64,000 bases of DNA, taken from contig NZ_JAADJT010000013.1 in NCBI RefSeq assembly GCF_011090165.1, positions 1-64,000 of the forward strand, given 5' to 3'. Position 1 is the first letter of the stretch; each line of letters begins with the position of its first letter. Positions 43,734 to 51,693 of this stretch are shown here, piece after piece. The notes below the pieces were generated by a model, which saw only the letters and a program-made list of their open reading frames with translations, ran no database searches and was not told the DNA's origin. The position numbers were made by a program, and so were the translations under genes. The stretch is from Duganella aceris (GTDB lineage: Bacteria > Pseudomonadota > Gammaproteobacteria > Burkholderiales > Burkholderiaceae_D).

Positions 43734-44588
43734 TTAGAAGTGGTATTCGGCGCGCACCATCGGCGTTCTCGCCGTCGCGCCAGGGTTGGTGTGGTCGGAG
43801 TTGCCGAACTTGTTTTTCCAGTACTGGTATTCGATGCCGATCTTGAAGGTGTTCTTCGGCGTGCCGATCTTTTCGCTGATGTCGTACATGATCTGCATGT
43901 CGATGTTGGTCTCCGGCGCGGTGCCGCCGCCGAATTCGTTGTCGCCCTTGGCGGTGATGAAGTTGGCGTAGCCTTCGAACGACAGCGGAATGCCGATGTT
44001 GAACGGGATGCCCCAGGCGCCGGTCAGCATGGCGTGGGTCTTGTACGAGTAACGCGGCGTGGCCTGGTTGGTGAAGGTGTTGTACGGCGCGTTCGATTCC
44101 CAGATCGCCAGCACGCTGACATCGAGGAAGCCCGGCACGTCCAGCATCCAGGTCGGGCCGGCCACCACCATGCGCTTCTTGGAGTTGTAGCCGGCGTCGG
44201 TCTTGCTGTTGAAATCGAAGCCGACAGTGACGCCCATGCCGCGCACCGGGCCGTAGGCGAAGTTGTTGCCGGTGACCTTGCCCAGGTCCAGCGTATTCCG
44301 GTACAGCACATAGGCTTCGTGCGCGCCGCTGTTGGAGCCGGCCGCCGACGGATCCAGGTCGGACGACATCAGCAGGTCGGCGCTGAAGAAGTTCTTGCCG
44401 TACTTGTAGCCGGAGACGTGGCTCAGGTTGACGATGTTCTTGGTGATGTCGTTGTCGTTGAACGGCTCGGCGAACTTGGTGCCGTAGCGGTAGCTGAGCG
44501 AAGTGTCGCTCCAGTCGGCGGCCTGCGCGGCGCAGGCGCAGCAGGCGAGAACGGCGAGGGCGGCGGTATTGCGTACAAGATGCGACAT
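43734..44588 (-). CDS. Tsx-like nucleoside-specific outer-membrane channel
   Basis: A 284-residue outer-membrane beta-barrel. The signal peptide ends near residue 24 (AQAADWSD), and the protein ends MVRAEYHF with the C-terminal aromatic residue used for barrel assembly. DTSLSYRYGTKFAEPF near the N-terminus is typical of the Tsx/OmpK family. It would let nucleosides or purines cross the outer membrane before capture by the BMP protein, whose gene follows 31 bases later. ATG at 44588 is chosen for the signal peptide and the GGAG ahead of it. Confidence 0.87.
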   Translation of the reverse strand: MSHLVRNTAALAVLACCACAAQAADWSDTSLSYRYGTKFAEPFNDNDITKNIVNLSHVSGYKYGKNFFSADLLMSSDLDPSAAGSNSGAHEAYVLYRNTLDLGKVTGNNFAYGPVRGMGVTVGFDFNSKTDAGYNSKKRMVVAGPTWMLDVPGFLDVSVLAIWESNAPYNTFTNQATPRYSYKTHAMLTGAWGIPFNIGIPLSFEGYANFITAKGDNEFGGGTAPETNIDMQIMYDISEKIGTPKNTFKIGIEYQYWKNKFGNSDHTNPGATARTPMVRAEYHF

Positions 44589-44632
44589 AAGCGAACTCCA
44601 GTCAGTTGGTAAGCGGTATGAAAGAACTTCTT

Positions 44633-44665
44633 TTGTATCCAATCTGCTTGATCGATTGGATTCAA
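44633..44665. promoter_or_regulatory. Inverted repeat upstream of the Tsx-like gene
   Basis: TTGTATCCAATC (44633-44644) is mirrored by GATTGGATTCAA (44654-44665) with one mismatch and a 9-base centre. It lies 45 bases before the porin start, in the gap after the GntR gene. The half-site TATCCAAT recurs at 45687-45694 before the transporter ATPase, so both halves of the locus may share a regulator. Confidence 0.6.
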
Positions 44666-44701
44666 TTCCCTCAACATCTCTAGCAATTACCGGGCCACAT
44701 T

Positions 44702-45466
44702 TCAAAAGCCGGACAAAGCTTCAGCCAGGTTAACTTTCTTGTCCTGCTCGCCCAGACGCAGCCGGCCTTCGATCTCCAGCAGGTGGTGTTCGATCAGATG
44801 CGTGGCCTCGTTCACCTTGCCGGTTTCGATCAGCGTCGCCAGGTCCTGGTGCTCGTCGTTCTCGCACATGGCGGAACCGGGCGTCTCATACAGCGCGATG
44901 ATCAGCGAGCAGCGCGACACCAGCTCCGACATGAAGCGCAGCAGCACGTGGTTGCCGGCCAGCTGCGCCAGCAGCAGGTGGAACTCGCCGCCCAGGCGTA
45001 TCCAGCCGGCGCGGTCGCCGGTGCGGCGCGCCTCGTCCTCGGCCTCCAGCGCGGCGCGGATCTGCCGCAGCGAAGCGGGGCTGGCGTTGCGGATCACCAG
45101 CGGCACGATCTCGCGTTCCAGCGCGCGCCGCGCGGCGAAGATATCGCGCGCCTCCTCGGGCGTGGGCGAGGCGATGACCGCGCCGCGATTGGGCCGCAGC
45201 TCGATGATGTGATCGTGCGCGAGCCGCTGCAGCGCCTTGCGCACGGTGGTGCGGCTGACCTGATACAGCTCGCAGAAATCGGCCTCGCCCAGGTGGGTGC
45301 CGGGCGGCAGGCGGTGGCTCATGACGGCGTTGACCACGGCGCGGTAGATGCGCAGGTCGACGGCGGTGGTGCCGCGTTTCAGCGGGGCGCCGGGCAGCGC
45401 GGCGGGTTCCGCTTTGCTAGTGGATTTGCGCTTGCCTTGTGGGCGCGCAGGACCAGTGGATGGCAT
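44702..45466 (-). CDS. GntR-family regulator with FCD domain
   Basis: A 254-residue repressor-type protein. An N-terminal winged helix (about 35-105; VSRTTVRKALQRLAHDHIIELRPNRGAV) is followed by an all-helical FCD ligand domain (about 110-240), whose His/Asp residues often bind metal and a small acid. It stands between the two halves of the purine locus and probably controls both. A near-perfect palindrome lies 58 bases upstream of its start. HpxS of the Klebsiella purine cluster is also a GntR protein, which fits but does not prove the role. Confidence 0.9.
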   Translation of the reverse strand: MPSTGPARPQGKRKSTSKAEPAALPGAPLKRGTTAVDLRIYRAVVNAVMSHRLPPGTHLGEADFCELYQVSRTTVRKALQRLAHDHIIELRPNRGAVIASPTPEEARDIFAARRALEREIVPLVIRNASPASLRQIRAALEAEDEARRTGDRAGWIRLGGEFHLLLAQLAGNHVLLRFMSELVSRCSLIIALYETPGSAMCENDEHQDLATLIETGKVNEATHLIEHHLLEIEGRLRLGEQDKKVNLAEALSGF

Positions 45467-45524
45467 TGTTCGGGTTCTCCAGTTGAGTGGTGCTGTCTAC
45501 TCTAAGCAGGAAGTGTGCTAACGC

Positions 45525-45548
45525 TTGTACACAATGATTGTGTACGAA
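45525..45548. promoter_or_regulatory. GntR-type palindromic operator
   Basis: GTACACAAT (45527-45535) and ATTGTGTAC (45537-45545) are exact inverted copies around one G. It lies between the divergent GntR and transporter genes. A related half-site, TTGTATACGA (45694-45703), lies just before the transporter ATPase. This is the likely binding site of the GntR regulator. Confidence 0.7.
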
Positions 45549-45719
45549 ACCACTTTGTTTTGTCCTCATAATCGGGCGATCCGCACGTGTTTGGTGAGCG
45601 TTCGTGTCATCTTTGGTGCGTGGTGGCGCCCAAAACGGCGCGTCTCCCATCGCGTGGTAGTGGCACATAACTTGCGTGTGTTTTGCTATCCAATTTGTAT
45701 ACGATTAAGGATTGCATCG

Positions 45720-47261
45720 ATGAACCAACCTCGCTTGCAGATGCTCGGTGTCTCCAAGATCTATCCGTCGGTGGTGGCCAACGCCGGCGTCAACCTGACC
45801 GTCATGCCCGGCGAAATCCACGCGGTGCTGGGCGAGAACGGCGCCGGCAAGAGCACGCTGATGAAGATCATCTACGGCGTGGTCAAGCCGGACGAGGGCC
45901 AGGTGATGTGGGAAGGGAAGCAGGTCCATATCAACTCGCCGCACGACGCGCGCAAGCTGGGCATCGGCATGGTGTTCCAGCACTTCGCGCTGTTCGAGAC
46001 GCTGACCGTGGCCGAGAACATCGCGCTGGCGATGGACGAGAAGATCTCGCCGGCCGAACTGGCGCCGCGCATCCGCAAGGTGTCGGAGCAATACGGCCTG
46101 CCGCTCGATCCGCAGCGGCTGGTGCACAGCATGTCGGTCGGCGAGCGGCAGCGGGTCGAGATCGTGCGCTGCCTGCTGCAGTCGCCGCGCCTGCTGATCA
46201 TGGACGAACCCACGTCGGTGCTGACGCCGGACGCGGTGCTGAAATTGTTCGAGTCGCTGCGGCGGCTGGCGTCCGAAGGCGTCAGCATCCTGTATATCAG
46301 CCACAAGCTCGACGAGATCCAGTCGCTGTGCGACAAGGCCACGGTGCTGCGCGGCGGGCGCGTCTCCGGCACCGCCAATCCGAAACAGGAAAGCGCCAAG
46401 TCGCTGGCGGAACTGATGATCGGCCGCGAACTGCCGGTGTGCGTGCACCGGCCGCGGGCGCCGGGCGACGTGCTGCTGTCGCTCGACAAGCTGAACGTGC
46501 AAAGCGACGATCCCTTCGGCACGCGGCTGAAGGACATCAGCCTGGCGCTGCGCAGCGGCGAGATCGTCGGCATCGCCGGCATCTCCGGCAACGGCCAGCA
46601 GGAGCTGTTGAAGGCCATCTCCGGCGAACGCCAGCTGGCGGCGCGCGAAGGCGCGGTCACGCTGTTCCAGCGCGACGTCGGCGCGCTGAACGCGGCGCAG
46701 CGGCGCCAGCTGGGCCTCGGCTTCGTGCCGGAGGAGCGGCTCGGGCGCGGCGCGGTGCCGGACCTGTCGCTGGCGGACAACGCGCTGCTGACCGGCTATC
46801 TGCCGGCCGCCAACACCGGCATGGTCGGCAACGGCCTGATACGGCGCGGCGCGGTGCGCGCGTTCGCACGCAAGGTGATCGAGCGTTTCAACGTCAAGTG
46901 CGGCGGCGAGCAGTCGGCCGCGGCCTCGCTCTCCGGCGGCAATCTGCAGAAATTCATCGTCGGCCGCGAGATCGCGCTGGCGCCGAAGGTGATGATCTTC
47001 GCGCAGCCGACGTGGGGTGTCGACATCGGCGCCGCGATGCAGATCCGCCAGGCCATCATCGACATGCGCGACCAGGGCGTGGCGGTGCTGGTGCTGTCGG
47101 AGGAGCTGGACGAATTGTTCATGATGAGCGACCGCATCGCCGTGCTGGCGGACGGGCGCCTGTCGAACGCGGTGCCGGCGGCCGGCACCAGCATCAACCA
47201 GATCGGCGTGTGGATGAGCGGCGATTTCGACCACCAAGGAGCAGAACATGTCGCGGCTTGA
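45720..47261 (+). CDS. BMP-type ABC transporter ATP-binding protein (double ATPase)
   Basis: A 513-residue cytoplasmic protein with two ABC domains. The first (about 10-245) has Walker A GENGAGKSTLMK, signature MSVGERQRVE and Walker B LLIMDEPTS. The second (about 265-505) is degenerate at Walker A (GISGNGQQELL) and Walker B (MIFAQPTWGVD), as is usual in NupA/RbsA/YufO-like proteins. It powers purine or nucleoside import. ATG at 45720 is chosen for its AAGG site and because the preceding in-frame sequence lies in the operator region. First gene of the plus-strand operon. Confidence 0.92.
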   Translation: MNQPRLQMLGVSKIYPSVVANAGVNLTVMPGEIHAVLGENGAGKSTLMKIIYGVVKPDEGQVMWEGKQVHINSPHDARKLGIGMVFQHFALFETLTVAENIALAMDEKISPAELAPRIRKVSEQYGLPLDPQRLVHSMSVGERQRVEIVRCLLQSPRLLIMDEPTSVLTPDAVLKLFESLRRLASEGVSILYISHKLDEIQSLCDKATVLRGGRVSGTANPKQESAKSLAELMIGRELPVCVHRPRAPGDVLLSLDKLNVQSDDPFGTRLKDISLALRSGEIVGIAGISGNGQQELLKAISGERQLAAREGAVTLFQRDVGALNAAQRRQLGLGFVPEERLGRGAVPDLSLADNALLTGYLPAANTGMVGNGLIRRGAVRAFARKVIERFNVKCGGEQSAAASLSGGNLQKFIVGREIALAPKVMIFAQPTWGVDIGAAMQIRQAIIDMRDQGVAVLVLSEELDELFMMSDRIAVLADGRLSNAVPAAGTSINQIGVWMSGDFDHQGAEHVAA

Positions 47262-48330
47262 ACGACGTCCCGAACCCTCGCGCCGCATGATGCTGGCGTC
47301 GCCGCTGATCGCGGCGCTGGCCATGCTGCTGACCGGCTCCGTGCTGTTCTTCTTTCTGGGCCAGGAGCCGCTGCACGCGTTCCACGTCTACTTCATCAAG
47401 CCGTGGACCACGCTGTACGGCGTCGGCGAGCTGCTGCTGAAGGCGACGCCGCTGATCCTGTGCGGCGTCGGCCTGGCGATCGGCTTCCGCGCCAACGTCA
47501 ACAACATCGGCGCCGACGGCCAGCTGACCGTCGGCGCGATCGCCGGCGGCGCCGTCGCCTTGTACTTCGACGAGGTGCAGGCGTGGTGGGTGCTGCCCTT
47601 GATGCTGCTGGCCGGCGCCATCGGCGGCATGCTGTGGGCGGCGATCCCGGCGCTGCTGCGCACGCGCTTCAACACCAGCGAGATCCTGGTCAGCCTGATG
47701 CTGGTGTATGTGGCGTATCACCTGCTCAGCTATCTGGTGCACGGGCCGATGCGCGATCCGGCCGGCTTCAACTTCCCGCAATCGAAGATGTTCAGCGAGT
47801 CGGCCACCTTGCCGCTGCTGGTGGAGAACCTGCGCGTCAACGCCGCCTTCCCCTTGTCGCTGCTGGTGGCGCTGGCGGCGTGGTTCTTTTGCAAGCACAC
47901 CTTCGCCGGCTACCGCATGCAGGTCAGCGGCATGGCGCCGGCGGCCGCGCTGTACGCCGGCTTCAGCGAGCCGCGCAATGTGTGGCTGGCCTTCATGGTC
48001 AGCGGCGCGCTGGCCGGCATCGCCGGCGTCGGCGAAGTGGCCGGGCCGCTGGGGCAGATGCAGCCGTCGGTGTCGACCGGCTACGGCTTCGCCGCCATCA
48101 TCGTCGCCTATGTCGGGCGGCTGCATCCGCTGGGCGTGGTGCTGTCGGCGGTGCTGATGTCGCTGCTGTACATCGGCGGCGAGACCGCGCAGATCGAGTT
48201 GCAGGTGCCGTCGGCGATCACCGGCATGTTCCAGGGGCTGCTGCTGTTCTACCTGCTGGCCGCCGATTTGTTTATCCACTACCGCCTGAAGCCGCGCAAG
48301 CGCGCCATCCCCGTAGGAGCAAGCGCATGA
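47248..48330 (+). CDS. BMP-type ABC transporter permease 1
   Basis: A 360-residue inner-membrane protein of the NupB/YufP type, with about eight to ten hydrophobic helices and the motif GFRANVNNIGADGQL near residue 75, shared by sugar and nucleoside permeases. It starts inside the ATPase gene (14-base overlap, AAGGAG upstream) and its stop overlaps the next start. It pairs with permease 2 to form the channel. Confidence 0.91.
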   Translation: MSRLERRPEPSRRMMLASPLIAALAMLLTGSVLFFFLGQEPLHAFHVYFIKPWTTLYGVGELLLKATPLILCGVGLAIGFRANVNNIGADGQLTVGAIAGGAVALYFDEVQAWWVLPLMLLAGAIGGMLWAAIPALLRTRFNTSEILVSLMLVYVAYHLLSYLVHGPMRDPAGFNFPQSKMFSESATLPLLVENLRVNAAFPLSLLVALAAWFFCKHTFAGYRMQVSGMAPAAALYAGFSEPRNVWLAFMVSGALAGIAGVGEVAGPLGQMQPSVSTGYGFAAIIVAYVGRLHPLGVVLSAVLMSLLYIGGETAQIELQVPSAITGMFQGLLLFYLLAADLFIHYRLKPRKRAIPVGASA

Positions 48331-49253
48331 TGACCACTGAATTGTTGATCGCCTTCCTCGCCAGCACCGCCGGCGCCGCGACGCCGCTGGTGGTGGCTTC
48401 GATGGGCGAGCTGGTGACCGAGCGCTCCGGCGTGCTCAATCTCGGCATGGAGGGCATGATGCTGGTCGGCGCGGTGGTCGGCTTCGGCGTCACGCTGGGC
48501 ACCGGGCAGATGTGGCTGGGGCTGATCGCGGCGATGGCGGCCGGCATGCTGATGTCGCTGATCTTCGGCTTCCTGGTGCTGACGCTGCAGACCAACCAGG
48601 TCGCCACCGGCCTGGCGCTGACCTTGTTCGGCATCGGCGTCTCGGCCTTCATGGGGCGCGGCTTCGTCGGCCAGACGGTGGAGCGCATGCCGCAACTGAG
48701 CTTCCCGCTGCTGTCGGAGATTCCGTTCGTCGGGCCGCTGCTGTTCCGCTTCGATGCGATGGTGTACGCGTCGGTGCTGCTGGTGGTGGCGATCGGCTGG
48801 ATGCTGGCGCGCACCCGATTGGGACTGGTGATCCGCGCGGTCGGCGAGTCGCCGCACAGCGCGCATGCGATCGGCTTCCCGGTGATCGGACTGCGTTACG
48901 GCACGGTGCTGTTCGGCGGCGCGCTGGCGGGCCTGGGCGGCGCCTATCTGTCGCTGGCGCTGACGCCGATGTGGGTCGAGGGCATGACGGCGGGACGCGG
49001 CTGGATCGCGCTGGCGCAGGTGGTGTTCGCGACGTGGAAGCCGCGCGGGGTGCTGGTCGGCGCCTATCTGTTCGGCGGCGTGACGGTGTTGCAGTTCCAC
49101 GGCCAGGGCATGGGGCTGGCGATTCCGTCGGAGTTCCTGTCGATGCTGCCGTATGTCGCCACGATCGTGGTGTTGGTGATAATCTGTCGCAATCCGCAGA
49201 CGATCTTGTTGAACAAACCGATGTCGCTGGGGCAGAATTTCAAACCTGATTGA
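48327..49253 (+). CDS. BMP-type ABC transporter permease 2
   Basis: A 308-residue permease of the NupC/YufQ type. The N-terminal motif ERSGVLNLGMEGMMLVGA and the segment GRGWIALAQVVFATWKPRG are characteristic. ATG 48327 overlaps the stop of permease 1 (ATGA), with GTAGGAG upstream; an in-frame extension into permease 1 is not coding. It is followed five bases later by the ferredoxin gene. Confidence 0.91.
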   Translation: MMTTELLIAFLASTAGAATPLVVASMGELVTERSGVLNLGMEGMMLVGAVVGFGVTLGTGQMWLGLIAAMAAGMLMSLIFGFLVLTLQTNQVATGLALTLFGIGVSAFMGRGFVGQTVERMPQLSFPLLSEIPFVGPLLFRFDAMVYASVLLVVAIGWMLARTRLGLVIRAVGESPHSAHAIGFPVIGLRYGTVLFGGALAGLGGAYLSLALTPMWVEGMTAGRGWIALAQVVFATWKPRGVLVGAYLFGGVTVLQFHGQGMGLAIPSEFLSMLPYVATIVVLVIICRNPQTILLNKPMSLGQNFKPD

Positions 49254-49257
49254 CGAC

Positions 49258-49566
49258 ATGAGCTACACGGTAACGCTGGAAAACAAGGGGTGGAGTTTCG
49301 AGGCCGAAGCGCCGGCGACCGTGCTGGAGTCGGCCGAGCAGGCCGGCATCCGCCTGCCCAGTTCCTGCCGCAACGGCACCTGCCGCACCTGCATCTGCAT
49401 GATGCGCGGCGGCACGGTGCGCTACAAGATCGAATGGCCCGGCCTGAGCCTGGACGAAAAGCGCGAAGGCTACATCCTGCCCTGCGTGGCCATCGCCGAA
49501 TCCGACCTGCTTATTCTGGCCCCCGCCGCCGGTATGCGCCCGGCCCCACCCCGTACTGACGCTTGA
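49258..49566 (+). CDS. Plant-type [2Fe-2S] ferredoxin
   Basis: A 102-residue soluble ferredoxin. Cluster ligands are Cys37, Cys42, Cys45 and Cys76 (C-x4-C-x2-C-x30-C, in SSCRNGTCRTC and ILPCVA). It is tightly placed (4 bases) after the purine permeases, so it is co-transcribed with the importer. The Rieske oxygenase of the divergent operon needs such a donor. Its last 56 bases overlap the 3' end of the convergent AraC-family gene. No ferredoxin reductase is nearby. Confidence 0.88.
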   Translation: MSYTVTLENKGWSFEAEAPATVLESAEQAGIRLPSSCRNGTCRTCICMMRGGTVRYKIEWPGLSLDEKREGYILPCVAIAESDLLILAPAAGMRPAPPRTDA

Positions 49567-50401
49567 AGGCCCGGTTGAACGCCGCCTCCGACTGATAGCC
49601 CACCGATTCCGCCACGTCGCCGGCCTGCTTGCCGGTGTCGAGCAAACGCGCCGCGCGCGTCATCCGCAGTTGCGTCAGCACCGCAGCCGGCGTCGCGCCG
49701 GCCGCCTTGGTGAACAGCCGCGCGAACGTGGCGCGCGACATATGGCAGGCCTGCGCCAGATCCTCCAGCGTCCACGGCCGCTGCGGCGCGGACAGCATGC
49801 CCAGCAGGGCCGCTTGCAGGCGGCGCTCCGCCATCACCGCGAACAATCCCGGCACCGTCATCGACTGCTCCAGCCAGCAGCGGATCAGCAGCGCGAACAG
49901 CGCCGACGCCAGTTGCCGCACGATCGCCTCCGACCCCGCGCGCGGCGTCTCCGCCTCCATCTGCAATATGTCGATCAGGTTGCGCAGGCCGGTGGCGTCG
50001 GCGCGGCCGGCGCTGCGCACCACCAGCATCGGCGGCAGCGCGGTCAGCAGGCTGTCGTCGGTGTCGAAGCGGAACTCGCCGCACAGGATGTCGGTCGGCG
50101 GGCCGTCGCCATCGTTGCCTTTCAGTTCCAGCAGGCCGCCTGGCAAGTCGCGCATCGACGAGGCGGCGGCCGGATCGCCAAGGTACAGCCGGTGCGCGGC
50201 GCCGTGCGGAAAGACCACGATGTCGCCCGCTTGCAGCGCCTGCCCGCCGACCTGCGCCTCGCCGCGCACGATCAGGTGATACGGCGCGACGCCGCTGGCG
50301 GTGCCCGGATGGTCGAGCACCCACGGCGCGCCGAAGTGGCAGCGCACGTCCAGCGCGGTGCGCATCGGGTACAGGGTGAGCAGTTGGCTGAGTGCGTCCA
50401 T
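49511..50401 (-). CDS. AraC-family regulator with cupin sensor domain
   Basis: A 296-residue regulator. The N-terminal part (about 5-180) is a cupin_6-type sensor (LIVRGEAQVGGQALQAGDIVVFPHG). The C-terminus (about 195-292) has two helix-turn-helix motifs (LEDLAQACHMSRATFARLFTK and AGDVAESVGYQSEAAFNRAF). It is divergent from the AhpD-like gene and very likely controls it. Its 3' end overlaps the ferredoxin gene by 56 bases. Confidence 0.92.
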   Translation of the reverse strand: MDALSQLLTLYPMRTALDVRCHFGAPWVLDHPGTASGVAPYHLIVRGEAQVGGQALQAGDIVVFPHGAAHRLYLGDPAAASSMRDLPGGLLELKGNDGDGPPTDILCGEFRFDTDDSLLTALPPMLVVRSAGRADATGLRNLIDILQMEAETPRAGSEAIVRQLASALFALLIRCWLEQSMTVPGLFAVMAERRLQAALLGMLSAPQRPWTLEDLAQACHMSRATFARLFTKAAGATPAAVLTQLRMTRAARLLDTGKQAGDVAESVGYQSEAAFNRAFKRQYGVGPGAYRRRGPE

Positions 50402-50435
50402 AGTTGCTGATTCGAGTTTTGAGACTAATGAGCAA

Positions 50436-50484
50436 ATTATAGAGCATATCCGGCATTAGCAATTACAGGTCGCCGGCCTAAACT
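50436..50484. promoter_or_regulatory. Back-to-back promoters with overlapping -35 boxes
   Basis: For the AhpD-like gene: TTAGCA (50456-50461), 17 bases, TAAACT (50479-50484). For the AraC gene on the minus strand: TTGCTA (50457-50462), 15 bases, TATAAT (50436-50441). The two -35 elements occupy almost the same bases, so polymerase could bind only one at a time. Confidence 0.6.
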
Positions 50485-50519
50485 GTGTTCCATACCAACC
50501 GACTTTGAAAGGAAACATC

Positions 50520-51056
50520 ATGACCCGCTTGTTCACCCAACCTGTTGCGGAAGCCACCGGCCACACCGCCCAATTGTTCAGCGCCATCAAGGGCGCGCTC
50601 GGCAAAGTGCCCAACGCCTACGCCACCATCGGCAGCAACAGCCCGGTGGCGCTGGAGGCGGCGCTGAACCTGGACGGCGCGCTGCGCAAATCCAGCCTGA
50701 GCGCCAAGGAAATCGAAGTGGTGAAGCTGGCCGTCAGCCAGGAAGCCGAATGTCAGTATTGCCTGGCCGCGCACTCGCTGATGGGCGGCAAGGCCGGCCT
50801 GAGCGCCGATGCGATCCAGGCGGTGCGTCACGGCGGCGGCAGCGGCGACGCCCGCATCGATGCGCTGGCCACCTTCGTCCACACCGTCGTGACCACCAGC
50901 GGCGACGTGCCGGCCGATGTCGTGATCGCCGTCAAGCAAGCCGGCTACAGCGATGCGCAGATTATCGATGTCCTGCTGGCGGTGGCCAGCATCACCTTCA
51001 CCAATCTGTTCAACCGCGTCAACGTGACGACCCTGGACTTCCCGCCGGCCGCCTGA
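50520..51056 (+). CDS. Carboxymuconolactone decarboxylase/AhpD-family protein
   Basis: A 178-residue all-helical protein with the redox motif Cys78-x2-Cys81-x3-His85 (ECQYCLAAHS), the AhpD active site. Such proteins reduce peroxides or disulfides, or act as gamma-carboxymuconolactone decarboxylases when the cysteines are absent; here the thiol type is indicated. AAAGGAAA lies before ATG 50520. It is divergent from the AraC regulator, a common pairing that suggests induction by a reactive or aromatic compound. Confidence 0.87.
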   Translation: MTRLFTQPVAEATGHTAQLFSAIKGALGKVPNAYATIGSNSPVALEAALNLDGALRKSSLSAKEIEVVKLAVSQEAECQYCLAAHSLMGGKAGLSADAIQAVRHGGGSGDARIDALATFVHTVVTTSGDVPADVVIAVKQAGYSDAQIIDVLLAVASITFTNLFNRVNVTTLDFPPAA

Positions 51057-51057
51057 G

Positions 51058-51363
51058 CTAGTCGCGCTTGCGGAGGCGCTGCAACAGCGCCTCCGTGGTA
51101 TCGCTGAGCGGCACGCCGTGGCGCCGCAGCAGCTGGATGTTGAGCACCATGTTTTCCAGCACCAGCTTGGCCGCCACGGCCAGCAGCGTCAGGTGCTTGT
51201 CCTCGTCGCTGAAGCTTTCCATCGCCTCCGCCATCTCGCACAGATGGTTGGAGATCAGCCCGCGCAAATCATGTTCGTCGAAGGGCAGGTCGGCGAAGTC
51301 GATCGGATCCTCCTTCTCCACTTCCTGCATCAGCAATTCCAGTTCCTGCGGCGTGATCGTCAT
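51058..51363 (-). CDS. Small acidic protein of unknown function
   Basis: A 101-residue soluble, strongly acidic, helical protein (MTITPQELELLMQEVEKEDPIDF; later LTLLAVAAKLVLENM). I do not recognise a family. ATG 51363 is chosen because GGAG lies seven bases before it; starts at 51375 or 51393 are possible. It is convergent with the AhpD-like gene (one base between stops) and divergent from the MoaD-like gene. Confidence 0.6.
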   Translation of the reverse strand: MTITPQELELLMQEVEKEDPIDFADLPFDEHDLRGLISNHLCEMAEAMESFSDEDKHLTLLAVAAKLVLENMVLNIQLLRRHGVPLSDTTEALLQRLRKRD

Positions 51364-51422
51364 GCGTGGCTCCATTGGTTGACGCATTTTCATTTTAGGC
51401 TAATCGGCATAGAATCTGGAAG

Positions 51423-51692
51423 ATGGCGCTCTTGATATTTACCCAGCAATTAGGCCGCTTCATGACCGTGCCGCAGGTGGAAACCCGGGCCGGCGATCTG
51501 CGCTGCGCGCTCGACGCCGCGTTCGCCGAGCATCCGCGCCTGCGCGGCTATGTGCTCGACGAGCAAGGCCATCTGCGCGAGAACGTGGTGATCTTCATCG
51601 ACGGCCAGCGCAGCCGCGAGCGGCAAATATTGAACGATGCGCTCGCGCCCGATTCCAAGGTCTATATTCTGCAAGCTCTTTCAGGAGGCTGA
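51423..51692 (+). CDS. MoaD/ThiS-like ubiquitin-fold protein
   Basis: An 89-residue protein with the beta-grasp pattern of MoaD and ThiS (VVIFIDGQRSR, then VYILQALSGG) and a terminal Gly-Gly, which in sulfur carriers is adenylated and thiocarboxylated. No MoaE, ThiG, ThiF or MoeB partner is near. Instead it ends one base before an Asp-box propeller gene. Its function is unknown: it may be a sulfur carrier for an unidentified pathway or a modifier of the partner protein. Confidence 0.75.
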   Translation: MALLIFTQQLGRFMTVPQVETRAGDLRCALDAAFAEHPRLRGYVLDEQGHLRENVVIFIDGQRSRERQILNDALAPDSKVYILQALSGG

Positions 51693-51693
51693 T

